Source: Aquabacterium sp.
GTDB taxonomy: Bacteria > Pseudomonadota > Gammaproteobacteria > Burkholderiales > Burkholderiaceae_C
DNA: 64,000 nt
NCBI RefSeq assembly: GCF_016234775.1
Contig: NZ_JACRAH010000018.1
Coordinates: forward strand, 1-64,000
Direction: 5' to 3'
This document shows, piece by piece, positions 1-8,189 of this stretch; position 1 is the stretch's first letter, and each line of letters begins with the position of its first letter. Under the pieces are notes generated by a model. It made no database searches and was not told where the DNA came from. It saw nothing but the letters and a program-made list of their open reading frames with translations. The translations under genes and the position numbers were made by a program.

Positions 1-141
1 CAGCTGTCGATCAAGGCCAAGGACAACGTCGAGCAGCAAGAAGCCATGCAGTCCCTGCGCAGCGAAACCACCAAGGAAGGCGCCGGCACCACCAGCCTGG
101 GCGCCCTGCTGAAGGCCAAGCTGGACCAGAACAACGGTTAA
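1..141 (+). CDS. rpsA: 30S ribosomal protein S1, C-terminal end (partial)
   Basis: The window opens inside a frame that runs from base 1 to a TAA at 139-141 and encodes the last 46 residues of a protein ending in SLGALLKAKLDQNNG. That tail, together with ihfB immediately downstream, is the usual end of betaproteobacterial ribosomal protein S1, which binds mRNA on the small ribosomal subunit through repeated S1 domains. Only the segment after the last S1 repeat is visible. The identification rests on the short tail and on the conserved rpsA-ihfB-lapA-lapB order. Confidence 0.85.
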   Translation, partial: QLSIKAKDNVEQQEAMQSLRSETTKEGAGTTSLGALLKAKLDQNNG

Positions 142-170
142 GCCCGTTTGTTCTCACACAACACCCGTCG

Positions 171-192
171 GCCAGGCTTCGGCCTGGTTCTT
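171..192 (+). terminator. Hairpin after rpsA
   Basis: A perfect 6-bp stem CCAGGC (172-177) / GCCTGG (182-187) closes a TTCG tetraloop and is followed by TTCTTC. It lies 30 bases after the rpsA stop. The stem is strong but the T tract is interrupted, so it could attenuate rather than fully stop transcription into ihfB. Confidence 0.55.
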
Positions 193-231
193 CGGGGGTT
201 GTGATGAGCGTGGCAACACCTCTCGGTGTTG

Positions 232-273
232 AAAGCCCTGGATCCTGGTCCTGCCAGGTTGAAGGGGCTTTTT
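232..273 (+). terminator. Second hairpin with T tail upstream of ihfB
   Basis: AAAGCCC (232-238) pairs with GGGCTTT (265-271) and runs into T residues up to 273. An inner stem CCTGG/CCAGG (244-248/254-258) fills the loop, and another hairpin CAACACC-TCTC-GGTGTTG (214-231) sits just before it. This looks like a terminator for rpsA readthrough or a structured ihfB leader. The choice cannot be made from sequence. Confidence 0.4.
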
Positions 274-314
274 GCTGATGCTCATCACAGCCTTAGATTC
301 TCCGCCCTGCCCCT

Positions 315-629
315 ATGACCCGTTCCGATCTCGTGGCCAGACTGGCCGAGCGCTTTGGTCAGCTCACCCAGCGTGACGCCGAATTCGCCGTCAAGACCAT
401 CCTGGACGCGATGTCCGAGGCGCTAGCCAGGGGCCACCGCATCGAAATCCGTGGTTTTGGCAGCTTTTCGATCAACCGCCGACCACCCCGCATGGGCCGC
501 AACCCACGCTCGGGCGAACAGGTGCTGATCCCCGAGAAGCTGGTGCCGCACTTCAAACCGGGCAAGGCCCTGCGCGAAGGCGTGGATAAGGTGGATACTG
601 TCATCCAACAAGACACACTCAAGAGCTGA
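315..629 (+). CDS. ihfB: Integration host factor subunit beta
   Basis: This 104-residue DNABII-family protein is the beta subunit of IHF, the nucleoid protein that bends DNA sharply at specific sites. Family features visible are GFGSF at residues 47-51 and the DNA-contacting arm GRNPRSG at 61-67, whose Pro64 is the intercalating proline in the family. The N-terminal helical dimerisation part (1-45) is typical. The length is about ten residues longer than the E. coli protein because of a C-terminal tail. Its place after rpsA and 8 bases before lapA matches the proteobacterial order and supports the beta rather than alpha assignment. Confidence 0.95.
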   Translation: MTRSDLVARLAERFGQLTQRDAEFAVKTILDAMSEALARGHRIEIRGFGSFSINRRPPRMGRNPRSGEQVLIPEKLVPHFKPGKALREGVDKVDTVIQQDTLKS

Positions 630-637
630 ACACCCTC

Positions 638-1015
638 ATGCGAGCACTGAACTGGTTGTGGCGCGGCCTGCTGTTCTTCGTCCTGTTCGCGTTCGCGCTG
701 AACAACCAGCATCTGGTGGAGCTCAAGTGGTTCCTGGGTTACAACTGGCAGGCCCCGATGGTCTTCGTTGTGCTGGGTGTGTTCGCGCTGGGCTGCGTCA
801 CCGGCGTGCTGGCCATGCTGCCAAGCTGGTGGCGCCATCGCCGCGATGCACGCAACCGCGCCTTGTTGCTGCCTGAACCCGTCGTCAACAGCAAGCAAAC
901 TGTCACCCCCAGTCCATTTGACAGCGGCCCCAGCACCCGTTCCGGTCCACCCACACTGCCGGCCGAACTGCCCTTCCCGCCGGACATGCCCGCGCCGCGC
1001 AAGCCAGCCAAGTGA
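638..1015 (+). CDS. lapA: Lipopolysaccharide assembly protein LapA domain protein
   Basis: This 125-residue protein has two predicted membrane helices, at about residues 4-24 and 40-62, followed by a basic stretch and a Pro/Ser-rich cytoplasmic tail. This is the LapA (DUF1049) layout. In E. coli LapA is an inner-membrane partner of LapB in control of LPS synthesis. The gene starts 8 bases after ihfB and precedes lapB, so the three are probably co-transcribed. The proline-rich C-terminus from about residue 85 is not part of the domain and looks low-complexity. Confidence 0.85.
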   Translation: MRALNWLWRGLLFFVLFAFALNNQHLVELKWFLGYNWQAPMVFVVLGVFALGCVTGVLAMLPSWWRHRRDARNRALLLPEPVVNSKQTVTPSPFDSGPSTRSGPPTLPAELPFPPDMPAPRKPAK

Positions 1016-1071
1016 TTGGCCACGTCATTGGCAAACTGATCGGCGCCTCACAGGCCTAGCCCTCATCGCTC

Positions 1072-2229
1072 ATGGAATTCGACCTCTACTGGCTGCTGCT
1101 GGCCTTCCCCTTTGTCTTCCTGCTGGGATGGACGGCCTCACGCCTGGACCTGCGTCAACTCAAACGCGAAGACCGCGCCTCACCTCAGGCGTACTTCAAG
1201 GGCCTCAACCTGTTGCTCAACGAACAACAGGACAAGGCCATCGACGCCTTCATCGAAGCCGTTCAGCACGATCCGGACACCTCGGATCTGCACTTCGCGC
1301 TGGGCAACCTGTTCCGCCGTCGCGGCGAATACGAACGCGCCATCCGCGTGCACCAGCATCTGCTGGCCAGGGCTGATCTCAAGCGAGAAGAGCGTGAGCG
1401 TGCACAACACGCGCTGGCGCATGACTTCATGAAGGCCGGCTTGTTCGACCGTGCAGAAGAAGCCTTCAAGGCTCTCGAAGGCACCGCCTTCTCGACCGAT
1501 GCCCGCTTGGCACTCCTGTCGCTGCACGAACGCTCGCGCAACTGGCACCCGGCCATCGATGTGGCGCGGCAGCTGGAAGCGGCAGGTACAGGCTCGTTCT
1601 CGCAACGCATGGCCCACCACTGGTGCGAAGTGGCGCATGAAGCCGACGCCCGCGGACGCAGTGAAGAGGCGCAACAAGCCCTTCAGCGCGCCCGTGAAGC
1701 CGCCCCTCAGGCCGCCCGCCCACTGGTCATGCAAGGCCAGCGACTGGCTCGCCAGGGTCTGCACGACAAGGCCTTGCGCGTCTGGGACGACCTGATGGTG
1801 ATGCAACCTCAGGCCTTTTCGCTCATTGCCATGGACTACGCCAAATGCGCCCAGGCCTGCGGCGAGGGCAAGGCAGCGCTGGACAAACTCCAGGGCTTGT
1901 ACACCCAGGTGCCCTCCGTGGATGTCCTGCACGCGCTCAACAGCCTGCAGGCAGATCCGCAAGCACGCCGCCAGGCCCTGATGGCCCACATGGGTGCACA
2001 ACCATCGTTGTCCGCCGCACAAGGCCTGATCCGCGAACGACTGATCACACATGTGCCGCTGGATGAACCCGAGATCGAACTGATGCAGCAGGCGCTGGCC
2101 ACTGCCGCCAAGCCGCTGCAACGCTACCGTTGTGCGGCATGCGGGTTTGAAAGCCAGCACTACTTCTGGCAGTGCCCCGGCTGCCAGGGCTGGGACACCT
2201 ACCCACCCCGGCGCCTGGAAGATCAGTGA
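1072..2229 (+). CDS. lapB: LPS assembly protein LapB (TPR and rubredoxin-like)
   Basis: This 385-residue LapB/YciM protein has an N-terminal membrane anchor (about residues 4-20), a long run of TPR helices, and a C-terminal rubredoxin-like metal knuckle with Cys354, Cys357, Cys368 and Cys371. In enterobacteria LapB binds the FtsH protease to tune LpxC turnover and so the lipid A supply. Length, anchor and cysteine pairs are all normal for the family. It follows lapA by 56 bases. Its stop overlaps the convergent copper-chaperone gene by 7 bases. Confidence 0.93.
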   Translation: MEFDLYWLLLAFPFVFLLGWTASRLDLRQLKREDRASPQAYFKGLNLLLNEQQDKAIDAFIEAVQHDPDTSDLHFALGNLFRRRGEYERAIRVHQHLLARADLKREERERAQHALAHDFMKAGLFDRAEEAFKALEGTAFSTDARLALLSLHERSRNWHPAIDVARQLEAAGTGSFSQRMAHHWCEVAHEADARGRSEEAQQALQRAREAAPQAARPLVMQGQRLARQGLHDKALRVWDDLMVMQPQAFSLIAMDYAKCAQACGEGKAALDKLQGLYTQVPSVDVLHALNSLQADPQARRQALMAHMGAQPSLSAAQGLIRERLITHVPLDEPEIELMQQALATAAKPLQRYRCAACGFESQHYFWQCPGCQGWDTYPPRRLEDQ

Positions 2230-2816
2230 GCCTCGTGCATCGGGCCCTGATGCATGTGGTTGTGCTTCATGGCCGGCTGAGCGCCTGAGGTCGCACCGGC
2301 CGCCGGCGTCATGGTCATGGAGCCCGATCGGACGGGCACCTTGACGTCCTGCGTCAGGCTCTTGCCATCAGCCGTGCGCAGCTTGAGCGTGAGCGCCACT
2401 TCATCGCCGTCTTTGAGTTGCTGCTTGAGGCCCATCAGCATGAGGTGATGGCCGCCCATGCCGGGGCGCAACTCGACGGTCTGGCCTGCGGGCAATGGCA
2501 GCGATGCCACGGCCTGCATGCGCATCACATTGCCATCCATGGCCATCTCGTGCAGTTCGCTGTCAGCGGCCACCGTGGTGCTGAAGCCCACGAGTGTCAG
2601 CGGCTGCGAGGCCGTCAGGTTCATGAATCCCCCTGTGCCGGACTGGCCTTTGACGGTGGCCCGGATCCAGGCGTTGTCCACCTTGATCACACCAGACACC
2701 GTCGAGGCTGCGCCCTTCACGGGGCGCTGGTCAGCGGCATGTGCAGAGAGGTCAACACCGGTCAGCCCACACAGCAGGGACGCGACACACACAAATCGTA
2801 CAGATGTGAAAAACAT
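2223..2816 (-). CDS. PCuAC-family periplasmic copper chaperone
   Basis: This 197-residue secreted protein has a signal peptide ending near SAHA (about residue 27) and a PCuAC domain (DUF461). The copper-ligand pattern is visible as His89, Met100 and the HLM pair at 124-126, following the family scheme H-x10-M...H-x-M. Homologues carry Cu(I) in the periplasm, often for cytochrome oxidase assembly. The last 35 residues form a Met/His-rich tail (MTMTP..., KHNHMHQGPMHEAH) that may add metal-binding capacity. No partner such as a Sco protein is adjacent. The gene is convergent with lapB. Confidence 0.85.
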   Translation of the reverse strand: MFFTSVRFVCVASLLCGLTGVDLSAHAADQRPVKGAASTVSGVIKVDNAWIRATVKGQSGTGGFMNLTASQPLTLVGFSTTVAADSELHEMAMDGNVMRMQAVASLPLPAGQTVELRPGMGGHHLMLMGLKQQLKDGDEVALTLKLRTADGKSLTQDVKVPVRSGSMTMTPAAGATSGAQPAMKHNHMHQGPMHEAH

Positions 2817-2935
2817 GCTTGCCTTCTAGCCAATAGGTAGCGGGAGTCAAACTGTACACCTCAGGCATACCCTCAATGCGAACGCTTGTTCACTCACTAT
2901 GATGCCCGCACAAATTCACAACTCAGGGGATCCTC

Positions 2936-5857
2936 ATGAGAACCGCATCGTTCAATGTGGTGGCGCTGGCTTGCGCCACGCTCTTTCTGTCGGCCTGCGG
3001 CGGTGGCAGCGACAGCGCCTCCAGCAACAGCAGCAGCCCGGCTTCAGCCGGGCGAGCCACGGCCCAGTCGATTGTCCCGGTCACGGTCAATGACACCGTG
3101 ATCATTGTTTACCTGCCCTTTGGCAGCGCAGGCAACACCGTCGCGTTCAAGACCACCACAGGCAAGGCCGTCTACCTCTACAAGAGCAATGGCACCACCA
3201 AGGTAACCTCCCTGGATGACCTGCCCATCGGGCTGGCCACCCACGCCTGGACCAGGAATGCCAATGCAACGGGGCACCTTCGGGTACGCTTCAACCCAGG
3301 CGTGTACCGACTCAAATCGGGTTGGGTCTGGCCGGTAGAGGCCTCTGGCCACAGTGCCGCCAGCCAGCTCGTGCTGGAACAAAATCCCGGCACCTCTGGC
3401 GAAGTCGCCCTGCTGGGCTCGGAGGCCGCATCGGCCACGTACAAGGCCTCTGCGGGCAAGATCACGTTGACCACCTCGATCAATAAGCCGTTTGAACAAC
3501 TTTGGGCCGAAGGGGGCCGCGCCATCCGCGCGCGCACGCCCAATGTCGGCTCGTATTTCTACGTTCGCGCTGGCGCCCAGGGTTGGCCAGCCAGCGCCAC
3601 CGACCCCACCGTGGTCGACGCACTCAATGGCAGCACGGTATCGCGTCAGGCCTTCCAGGCAGACCCTGCCGGCTACCAGGCCCTGGCCGCCGTCAAGAGC
3701 GCGAACGACAACAATGCGGTGGTCATGATGATGGACAGCTGGCAGGTCACCAAGCACCGGGTGGCCGAGCTGGACAGCCAGGGCCAACGTGTCAGGCTGT
3801 CGCCCGCTTCGTATTGGCCGCTGGGTGCCAACGGCCCCGGCGAGCGCTATTTCATTGAAAACACCCAGTCCGCGCTGGATGCGCCCGGCGAGTGGTACTG
3901 GTCAGGCGCATCGAGCACAGGCACGCTTTACTACATTCCTTCCGCGGCCAAGGATGGCGCCAAGGTCTCGTTCGAGATCCCTCGGGTCAGCAAGCTGCTG
4001 GCCATCCAAGGCGCCGTGGATGCTGGCAAATGGGCTCAGTACATCCAGTTCAGCGGGCTGAAGTTCCGTTATGCCAAGGCAGACATGCCGGCAGCTGGCT
4101 ATGTGGATGCGCAGGCCGACACCGGCGTCTCGGCAGCCATTGAGCTCAACGATGCGCGCAACATCGAGTTTGCCAATTGCGAGGTGTCGCACACCGGTGG
4201 CTACGGCATCTGGCTCAACAGCCGGGTCCAGGCCGTGACGGTGTCGGCTTCGGAGTTGTACGACCTGGGTGCTGGCGGCATCAAGGTCGGTAAGAGTCGC
4301 CCGGCCCAAGTATTCGAAGCGGACTGGGCCGATGTTCGCGATACCAATTCGACGGGGCAAAACGTTGTTCAGGGCAACCGCATCCACAGCCTGGGCCACG
4401 TCTACCCTGGTGCCATCGGCGTGTGGATCGGGCGAAGCTCGAGCAACAAGGTTGTGGGCAACCTCATCAAGGACACCACCTACAGCGGCATCTCTGTAGG
4501 CTGGACCTGGGATGCCGGCCCCACGATGGCATCGGGCAACCAGATTCAAAACAACTTCCTCTACAACATCGGCCAACACGCCCTGGCTGACATGGGGGGC
4601 ATCTATTTGCTGGGCCGCGCGCCCAACACCGTGGTGTCGGGCAACGTGATCAAGGAGGTTCGCTCCTTTGACGGTTACGCCTATGGCGGCAACGGCATCT
4701 ACGCCGATGAGGGCTCGTCCGAACTGAAGGTATCGGGCAACATCGTGCTGGGCACCGATGGCAGTGGGTTCACGCTGCACTATGGCGAAGACAACGTGGT
4801 GAGCGGCAACGTCCTGGCCAACATGGCCCCCGTGTTCGGCATTGGCAAGCGCAATGGCAGCAGTGCGGCCGTCCCACTGACCATGGACAACAACCGCTTC
4901 CTGCCCACCAGCAACGCCATGATCGGCTTGTCGACCGACGAGACCCTGGTGGCCGGCCGCGGCACGAGCAACCCGACCTGGGTGCCGACAGCGCCGGTCC
5001 TGACCAACAACAAGGTCGGCAGCCAGTATCTGCCTGCAGGCACCAGCCTGGCCATCCCGACGTCCATCTGCACCGGTTGCGCCGCCAGCGCCGTGACGGT
5101 CACCGACACGGCGGCCTTGAAGGTGCCCAGGATCAGTGACATGACGCTCACCGAAGGCCAGAACATCGCCTCATCGTGGGACACCGTCGCCTTGTCCAGC
5201 ACCACCTCGGCCGCACGCCTCTGGGCGGCCAAGACCCAGGACGTGCCACTCAAGGTCATCGACTTCCGTGCCAGCCAGTGGCCGCTCAGCACCACCAACC
5301 TCAGTGGCTGGCAGGTGATCGCCCAGCCCGGCAAGACGGTGGACGTCAACGACACCACGGTGCCCGTCAGCATCCAGAAGGACACGGACGGTACACAGTT
5401 CCTGGCGCTGGCCGACACGGCTCGCACCGACTTCGCCTGGGAGCCCTACATCCAGAGTTGGTTGAGCTACGCCAGCGGCACAGCCAAGGTGAGCTTCACG
5501 GCCCGCTTTGACGCGAACACCAACCTGTCGCATGTGTGGCGCTCGGACGATGCGGGCACCACCGTGGGGCCCGCCATGTCCATGGTGGCGCGCGGCACCG
5601 GTGTGGACGTGATCGTCAACGGCACCACCTTGATGTCGGTGCCGACCGGCACTTGGGTCAGCTTCGACGTGACCTCACCCATTGCGCCCAACTCGACCTG
5701 GGCCTTGAGCGTCAACGTTGCGGGCAAGGTGAGCACGTTCACCGGCCAGCCGCAAGGCCACGCACAGTGGGCTTACCTGGGCCCGATCCTGTTCATCTCC
5801 AACGCCAATACCAGGACGACAACGGCCATCAAGTCGATCAGCGCCGTCAAGTTGTAA
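2936..5857 (+). CDS. Secreted beta-helix lipoprotein, possible polysaccharide-active protein
   Basis: This 973-residue protein has a lipoprotein signal (lipobox LSAC, Cys21) followed by a Gly/Ser-rich linker. The middle (about residues 400-640) has regularly spaced Asn/Gly/Val repeats such as VVSGNVIKE and LKVSGNIVL, typical of a right-handed parallel beta-helix. The C-terminal 230 residues look like a beta-sandwich domain. Beta-helix proteins of this kind are often polysaccharide lyases or glycan-binding proteins, but I see no diagnostic catalytic motif. It stands alone, with a GGGG Shine-Dalgarno about 8 bases before the ATG. It is convergent with comM. Confidence 0.8.
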   Translation: MRTASFNVVALACATLFLSACGGGSDSASSNSSSPASAGRATAQSIVPVTVNDTVIIVYLPFGSAGNTVAFKTTTGKAVYLYKSNGTTKVTSLDDLPIGLATHAWTRNANATGHLRVRFNPGVYRLKSGWVWPVEASGHSAASQLVLEQNPGTSGEVALLGSEAASATYKASAGKITLTTSINKPFEQLWAEGGRAIRARTPNVGSYFYVRAGAQGWPASATDPTVVDALNGSTVSRQAFQADPAGYQALAAVKSANDNNAVVMMMDSWQVTKHRVAELDSQGQRVRLSPASYWPLGANGPGERYFIENTQSALDAPGEWYWSGASSTGTLYYIPSAAKDGAKVSFEIPRVSKLLAIQGAVDAGKWAQYIQFSGLKFRYAKADMPAAGYVDAQADTGVSAAIELNDARNIEFANCEVSHTGGYGIWLNSRVQAVTVSASELYDLGAGGIKVGKSRPAQVFEADWADVRDTNSTGQNVVQGNRIHSLGHVYPGAIGVWIGRSSSNKVVGNLIKDTTYSGISVGWTWDAGPTMASGNQIQNNFLYNIGQHALADMGGIYLLGRAPNTVVSGNVIKEVRSFDGYAYGGNGIYADEGSSELKVSGNIVLGTDGSGFTLHYGEDNVVSGNVLANMAPVFGIGKRNGSSAAVPLTMDNNRFLPTSNAMIGLSTDETLVAGRGTSNPTWVPTAPVLTNNKVGSQYLPAGTSLAIPTSICTGCAASAVTVTDTAALKVPRISDMTLTEGQNIASSWDTVALSSTTSAARLWAAKTQDVPLKVIDFRASQWPLSTTNLSGWQVIAQPGKTVDVNDTTVPVSIQKDTDGTQFLALADTARTDFAWEPYIQSWLSYASGTAKVSFTARFDANTNLSHVWRSDDAGTTVGPAMSMVARGTGVDVIVNGTTLMSVPTGTWVSFDVTSPIAPNSTWALSVNVAGKVSTFTGQPQGHAQWAYLGPILFISNANTRTTTAIKSISAVKL

Positions 5858-5866
5858 GCAAGCCGG

Positions 5867-5896
5867 GGCTGGCCGAACCAAGGGCGCAGGCCAGCC
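5867..5896 (+). terminator. Hairpin between convergent genes
   Basis: An 8-bp stem GGCTGGCC (5867-5874) / GGCCAGCC (5889-5896) lies exactly between the beta-helix stop and the comM stop. There is no T tract, so it is a plausible but unproven shared transcription end or mRNA 3-prime stabiliser. Confidence 0.4.
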
Positions 5897-7429
5897 TCAA
5901 CCGAGTTGCAACACGCGCCGGTACTGAATGGCCTCGGCCATGTGCGCCTGCAAGATGGCCTCCGAGCCGGCCAGATCCGCGATGGTGCGCGCCAGTTTAA
6001 GCACACGGTGGAAGGCGCGGCCAGACCACCCCAGGCGCGCGCACGCTGCCTGCAGGAAAACCGATGCAGCCGGCGCCGCCTGCGCATGCTCGTCCAGCAG
6101 GCCACCGGCGAGGTCCACATTAAGCACGCCTTGCCGCGCACGCTGGCGCTCACGCGCCTGCGACACGCGCGCTGCCACCACGCTGCTGGCTTCGCCGTCC
6201 GGGCTGTTGGCCAGGACATCCGGCGCCACGGCGGGCACCTCGATCTGCACGTCCACGCGGTCCAGCAAGGGCCCACTCAGACGCGCCTGATAGCGCGCCA
6301 CCTGGTCGGGCGTGCACCGACAGGCCTTGAGCGGGTTGCCGAAATGGCCGCATGGGCACGGATTCATCGCACCAATCAACTGAAAGCGCGCCGGGAAGTC
6401 ATGCCGGCGCGCAGCACGGGCAATCGTGATGTGCCCGGTCTCCAGCGGCTCACGCAGGGCCTCCAGGGCCGCGCGCGGGAATTCGGGCAGTTCATCCAGG
6501 AAGAGGATGCCGTGGTGCGCCAGCGAAATCTCACCCGGCCGGGGCGGCGAGCCCCCACCGACCAGGGCCACGGAGGACGCCGTGTGGTGCGGGCTGCGCA
6601 CCAGGCGCTGGCGCCAGCGTTGCGCATCAAAGCAAGCAGCCAGGCTGAGCACAGCCGCAGATTCCAGCGCCTCGTCGTCCGTCAGGGAGGGCAGCAAACC
6701 GGCAAAGCGCTGGGCCAGCATGGATTTGCCGGTGCCTGGCGGCCCGACCATCAGCAAGCTGTGCCCCCCTGCCGCCGCCACCTCAAGCGCCCTTTTGGCC
6801 GCGGTCTGGCCCTTGACCTCCTTGAGATCGGGCACGGTCACGGTAGAGGCAGCAGGCTCATTGGCCTTGGCCCGCACCAGATCGGCGCCGTTGCCTTGGC
6901 CGTCCGGGCGCAGGGCTTCCACCACCTCCATCAAATGCGCCGCACCGTAAAGCCGCACCCCCTCCACCAGTGCAGCCTCGGCTGCACTGGCTTGTGGCAG
7001 CACCAGTCCACGTGGTCGCGCGCCCCCAGCGGCGCGGCGAAGCGCCAGCGCCATGGGCAATGCGCCCCGCACCGGCCGAAGTTCGCCCCCCAAAGACAAC
7101 TCGCCTGCGAACTCCAGCTCAGCCAGCCGCGCAGGATCCAGGTGCCCCATGGCAGCCAGAATGCCCAGCGCAATAGGCAGATCGAAGCGCCCGGATTCCT
7201 TGGGCAGATCGGCTGGCGCGAGGTTGACGGTCACCCGTTTGTTAAAAGGGAACTCCAGGCCGGAGTTGCTCAGCGCAGCCCGCACCCGCTCTCGCGCCTC
7301 CTTGACCTCGGTGTCGGCCAGGCCAACGAGCGTGAACGACGGCAAACCGTTGGCCAGATGCACCTCCACGGTGACTTCGGGGGCCTTGAGCCCATCCAGG
7401 GCGCGACTGTGAACGATGGCCAATGACAT
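5897..7429 (-). CDS. comM: YifB/ComM-family Mg-chelatase-like AAA+ ATPase
   Basis: This 510-residue protein has an N-terminal Lon-like ChlI domain (about 20-140), a central AAA+ Mg-chelatase domain with Walker A GPPGTGKS near residue 225 and Walker B-like FLDELPEF, and a C-terminal domain. In naturally competent Vibrio and Haemophilus, ComM is a hexameric helicase that aids branch migration during recombination of incoming DNA. The length matches the family. The intergenic region to glnK is 318 bases and divergent. Pilus genes later in the window fit with competence, though that link is only circumstantial. Confidence 0.92.
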   Translation of the reverse strand: MSLAIVHSRALDGLKAPEVTVEVHLANGLPSFTLVGLADTEVKEARERVRAALSNSGLEFPFNKRVTVNLAPADLPKESGRFDLPIALGILAAMGHLDPARLAELEFAGELSLGGELRPVRGALPMALALRRAAGGARPRGLVLPQASAAEAALVEGVRLYGAAHLMEVVEALRPDGQGNGADLVRAKANEPAASTVTVPDLKEVKGQTAAKRALEVAAAGGHSLLMVGPPGTGKSMLAQRFAGLLPSLTDDEALESAAVLSLAACFDAQRWRQRLVRSPHHTASSVALVGGGSPPRPGEISLAHHGILFLDELPEFPRAALEALREPLETGHITIARAARRHDFPARFQLIGAMNPCPCGHFGNPLKACRCTPDQVARYQARLSGPLLDRVDVQIEVPAVAPDVLANSPDGEASSVVAARVSQARERQRARQGVLNVDLAGGLLDEHAQAAPAASVFLQAACARLGWSGRAFHRVLKLARTIADLAGSEAILQAHMAEAIQYRRVLQLG

Positions 7430-7545
7430 GTCTGCAATGCTTCATTTCGGGGATTCGACGAATTTTGCCGAGTGGTGAAATATCCCGCGCCCCCCGAAAG
7501 GGCCCCACCAATGGGCGCCCTGCGTCACTACGCCTTTGCCAAATG

Positions 7546-7560
7546 GCACCAATGCAGTGC
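7546..7560 (+). promoter_or_regulatory. NtrC-type binding dyad 1
   Basis: GCAC-N7-GTGC, the classical NtrC half-site arrangement, is a perfect match here about 125-140 bases upstream of the sigma-54 element for glnK. It lies in the comM-glnK intergenic region (7430-7747), which contains no gene that I can support. Confidence 0.6.
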
Positions 7561-7596
7561 GCACAACCGCGTGCGCCGTGACAAATGAACGGCGGC

Positions 7597-7611
7597 GCAC
7601 AAGGTTCGTGC
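7597..7611 (+). promoter_or_regulatory. NtrC-type binding dyad 2
   Basis: This is a second perfect GCAC-N7-GTGC dyad, centred 51 bases from the first, close to five helical turns. Paired enhancer sites upstream of a -24/-12 promoter are the usual arrangement for NtrC-activated genes. A related but off-spaced GCAC-N6-GTGC lies between them at 7561-7574. Confidence 0.6.
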
Positions 7612-7684
7612 ATCAAGTCATCGCAGCCGCCAAGTCGGTGCATCCATCATGGCTCGTCTTGGACTGCTCACCGATTTGGCGCGC

Positions 7685-7700
7685 TGGCACAGATCATGCA
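7685..7700 (+). promoter_or_regulatory. Sigma-54 (-24/-12) promoter of glnK-amtB
   Basis: TGGCAC (7685-7690) and ATGCA (7696-7700) have the invariant GG and GC separated by exactly ten bases, matching the sigma-54 consensus with one mismatch in the -12 element. The predicted start would be about base 7711, giving a leader of roughly 37 bases before glnK. With the two NtrC dyads upstream this indicates nitrogen-limitation control. Confidence 0.75.
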
Positions 7701-7717
7701 GACATGACCTTGTCTGA

Positions 7718-8086
<369 letters not shown>

Positions 8087-8129
8087 TCCTCGGCCTTCAA
8101 GCCTGACCCCACCTCCCTTTTGTGGCCCA

Positions 8130-8146
8130 CACACCTGATAGGTGTG
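8130..8146 (+). repeat. Intergenic hairpin between glnK and amtB
   Basis: A 7-bp inverted repeat CACACCT-GAT-AGGTGTG lies 44 bases downstream of glnK and 44 bases before amtB. It has no T tract, so it is more likely an mRNA processing or stability element that sets the ratio of soluble GlnK to membrane AmtB than a terminator. Confidence 0.4.
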
Positions 8147-8189
8147 CGTGCTGTAGCTCACCTATCTCTCGTATCCAAGAGGCAACTTC

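Noticed and set aside
7544..7560. TGGCACCAATGCAGTGC as a second sigma-54 promoter
   Set aside because: The GG and GC are not ten bases apart, so the -12 element fails. The sequence is better explained as an NtrC dyad.
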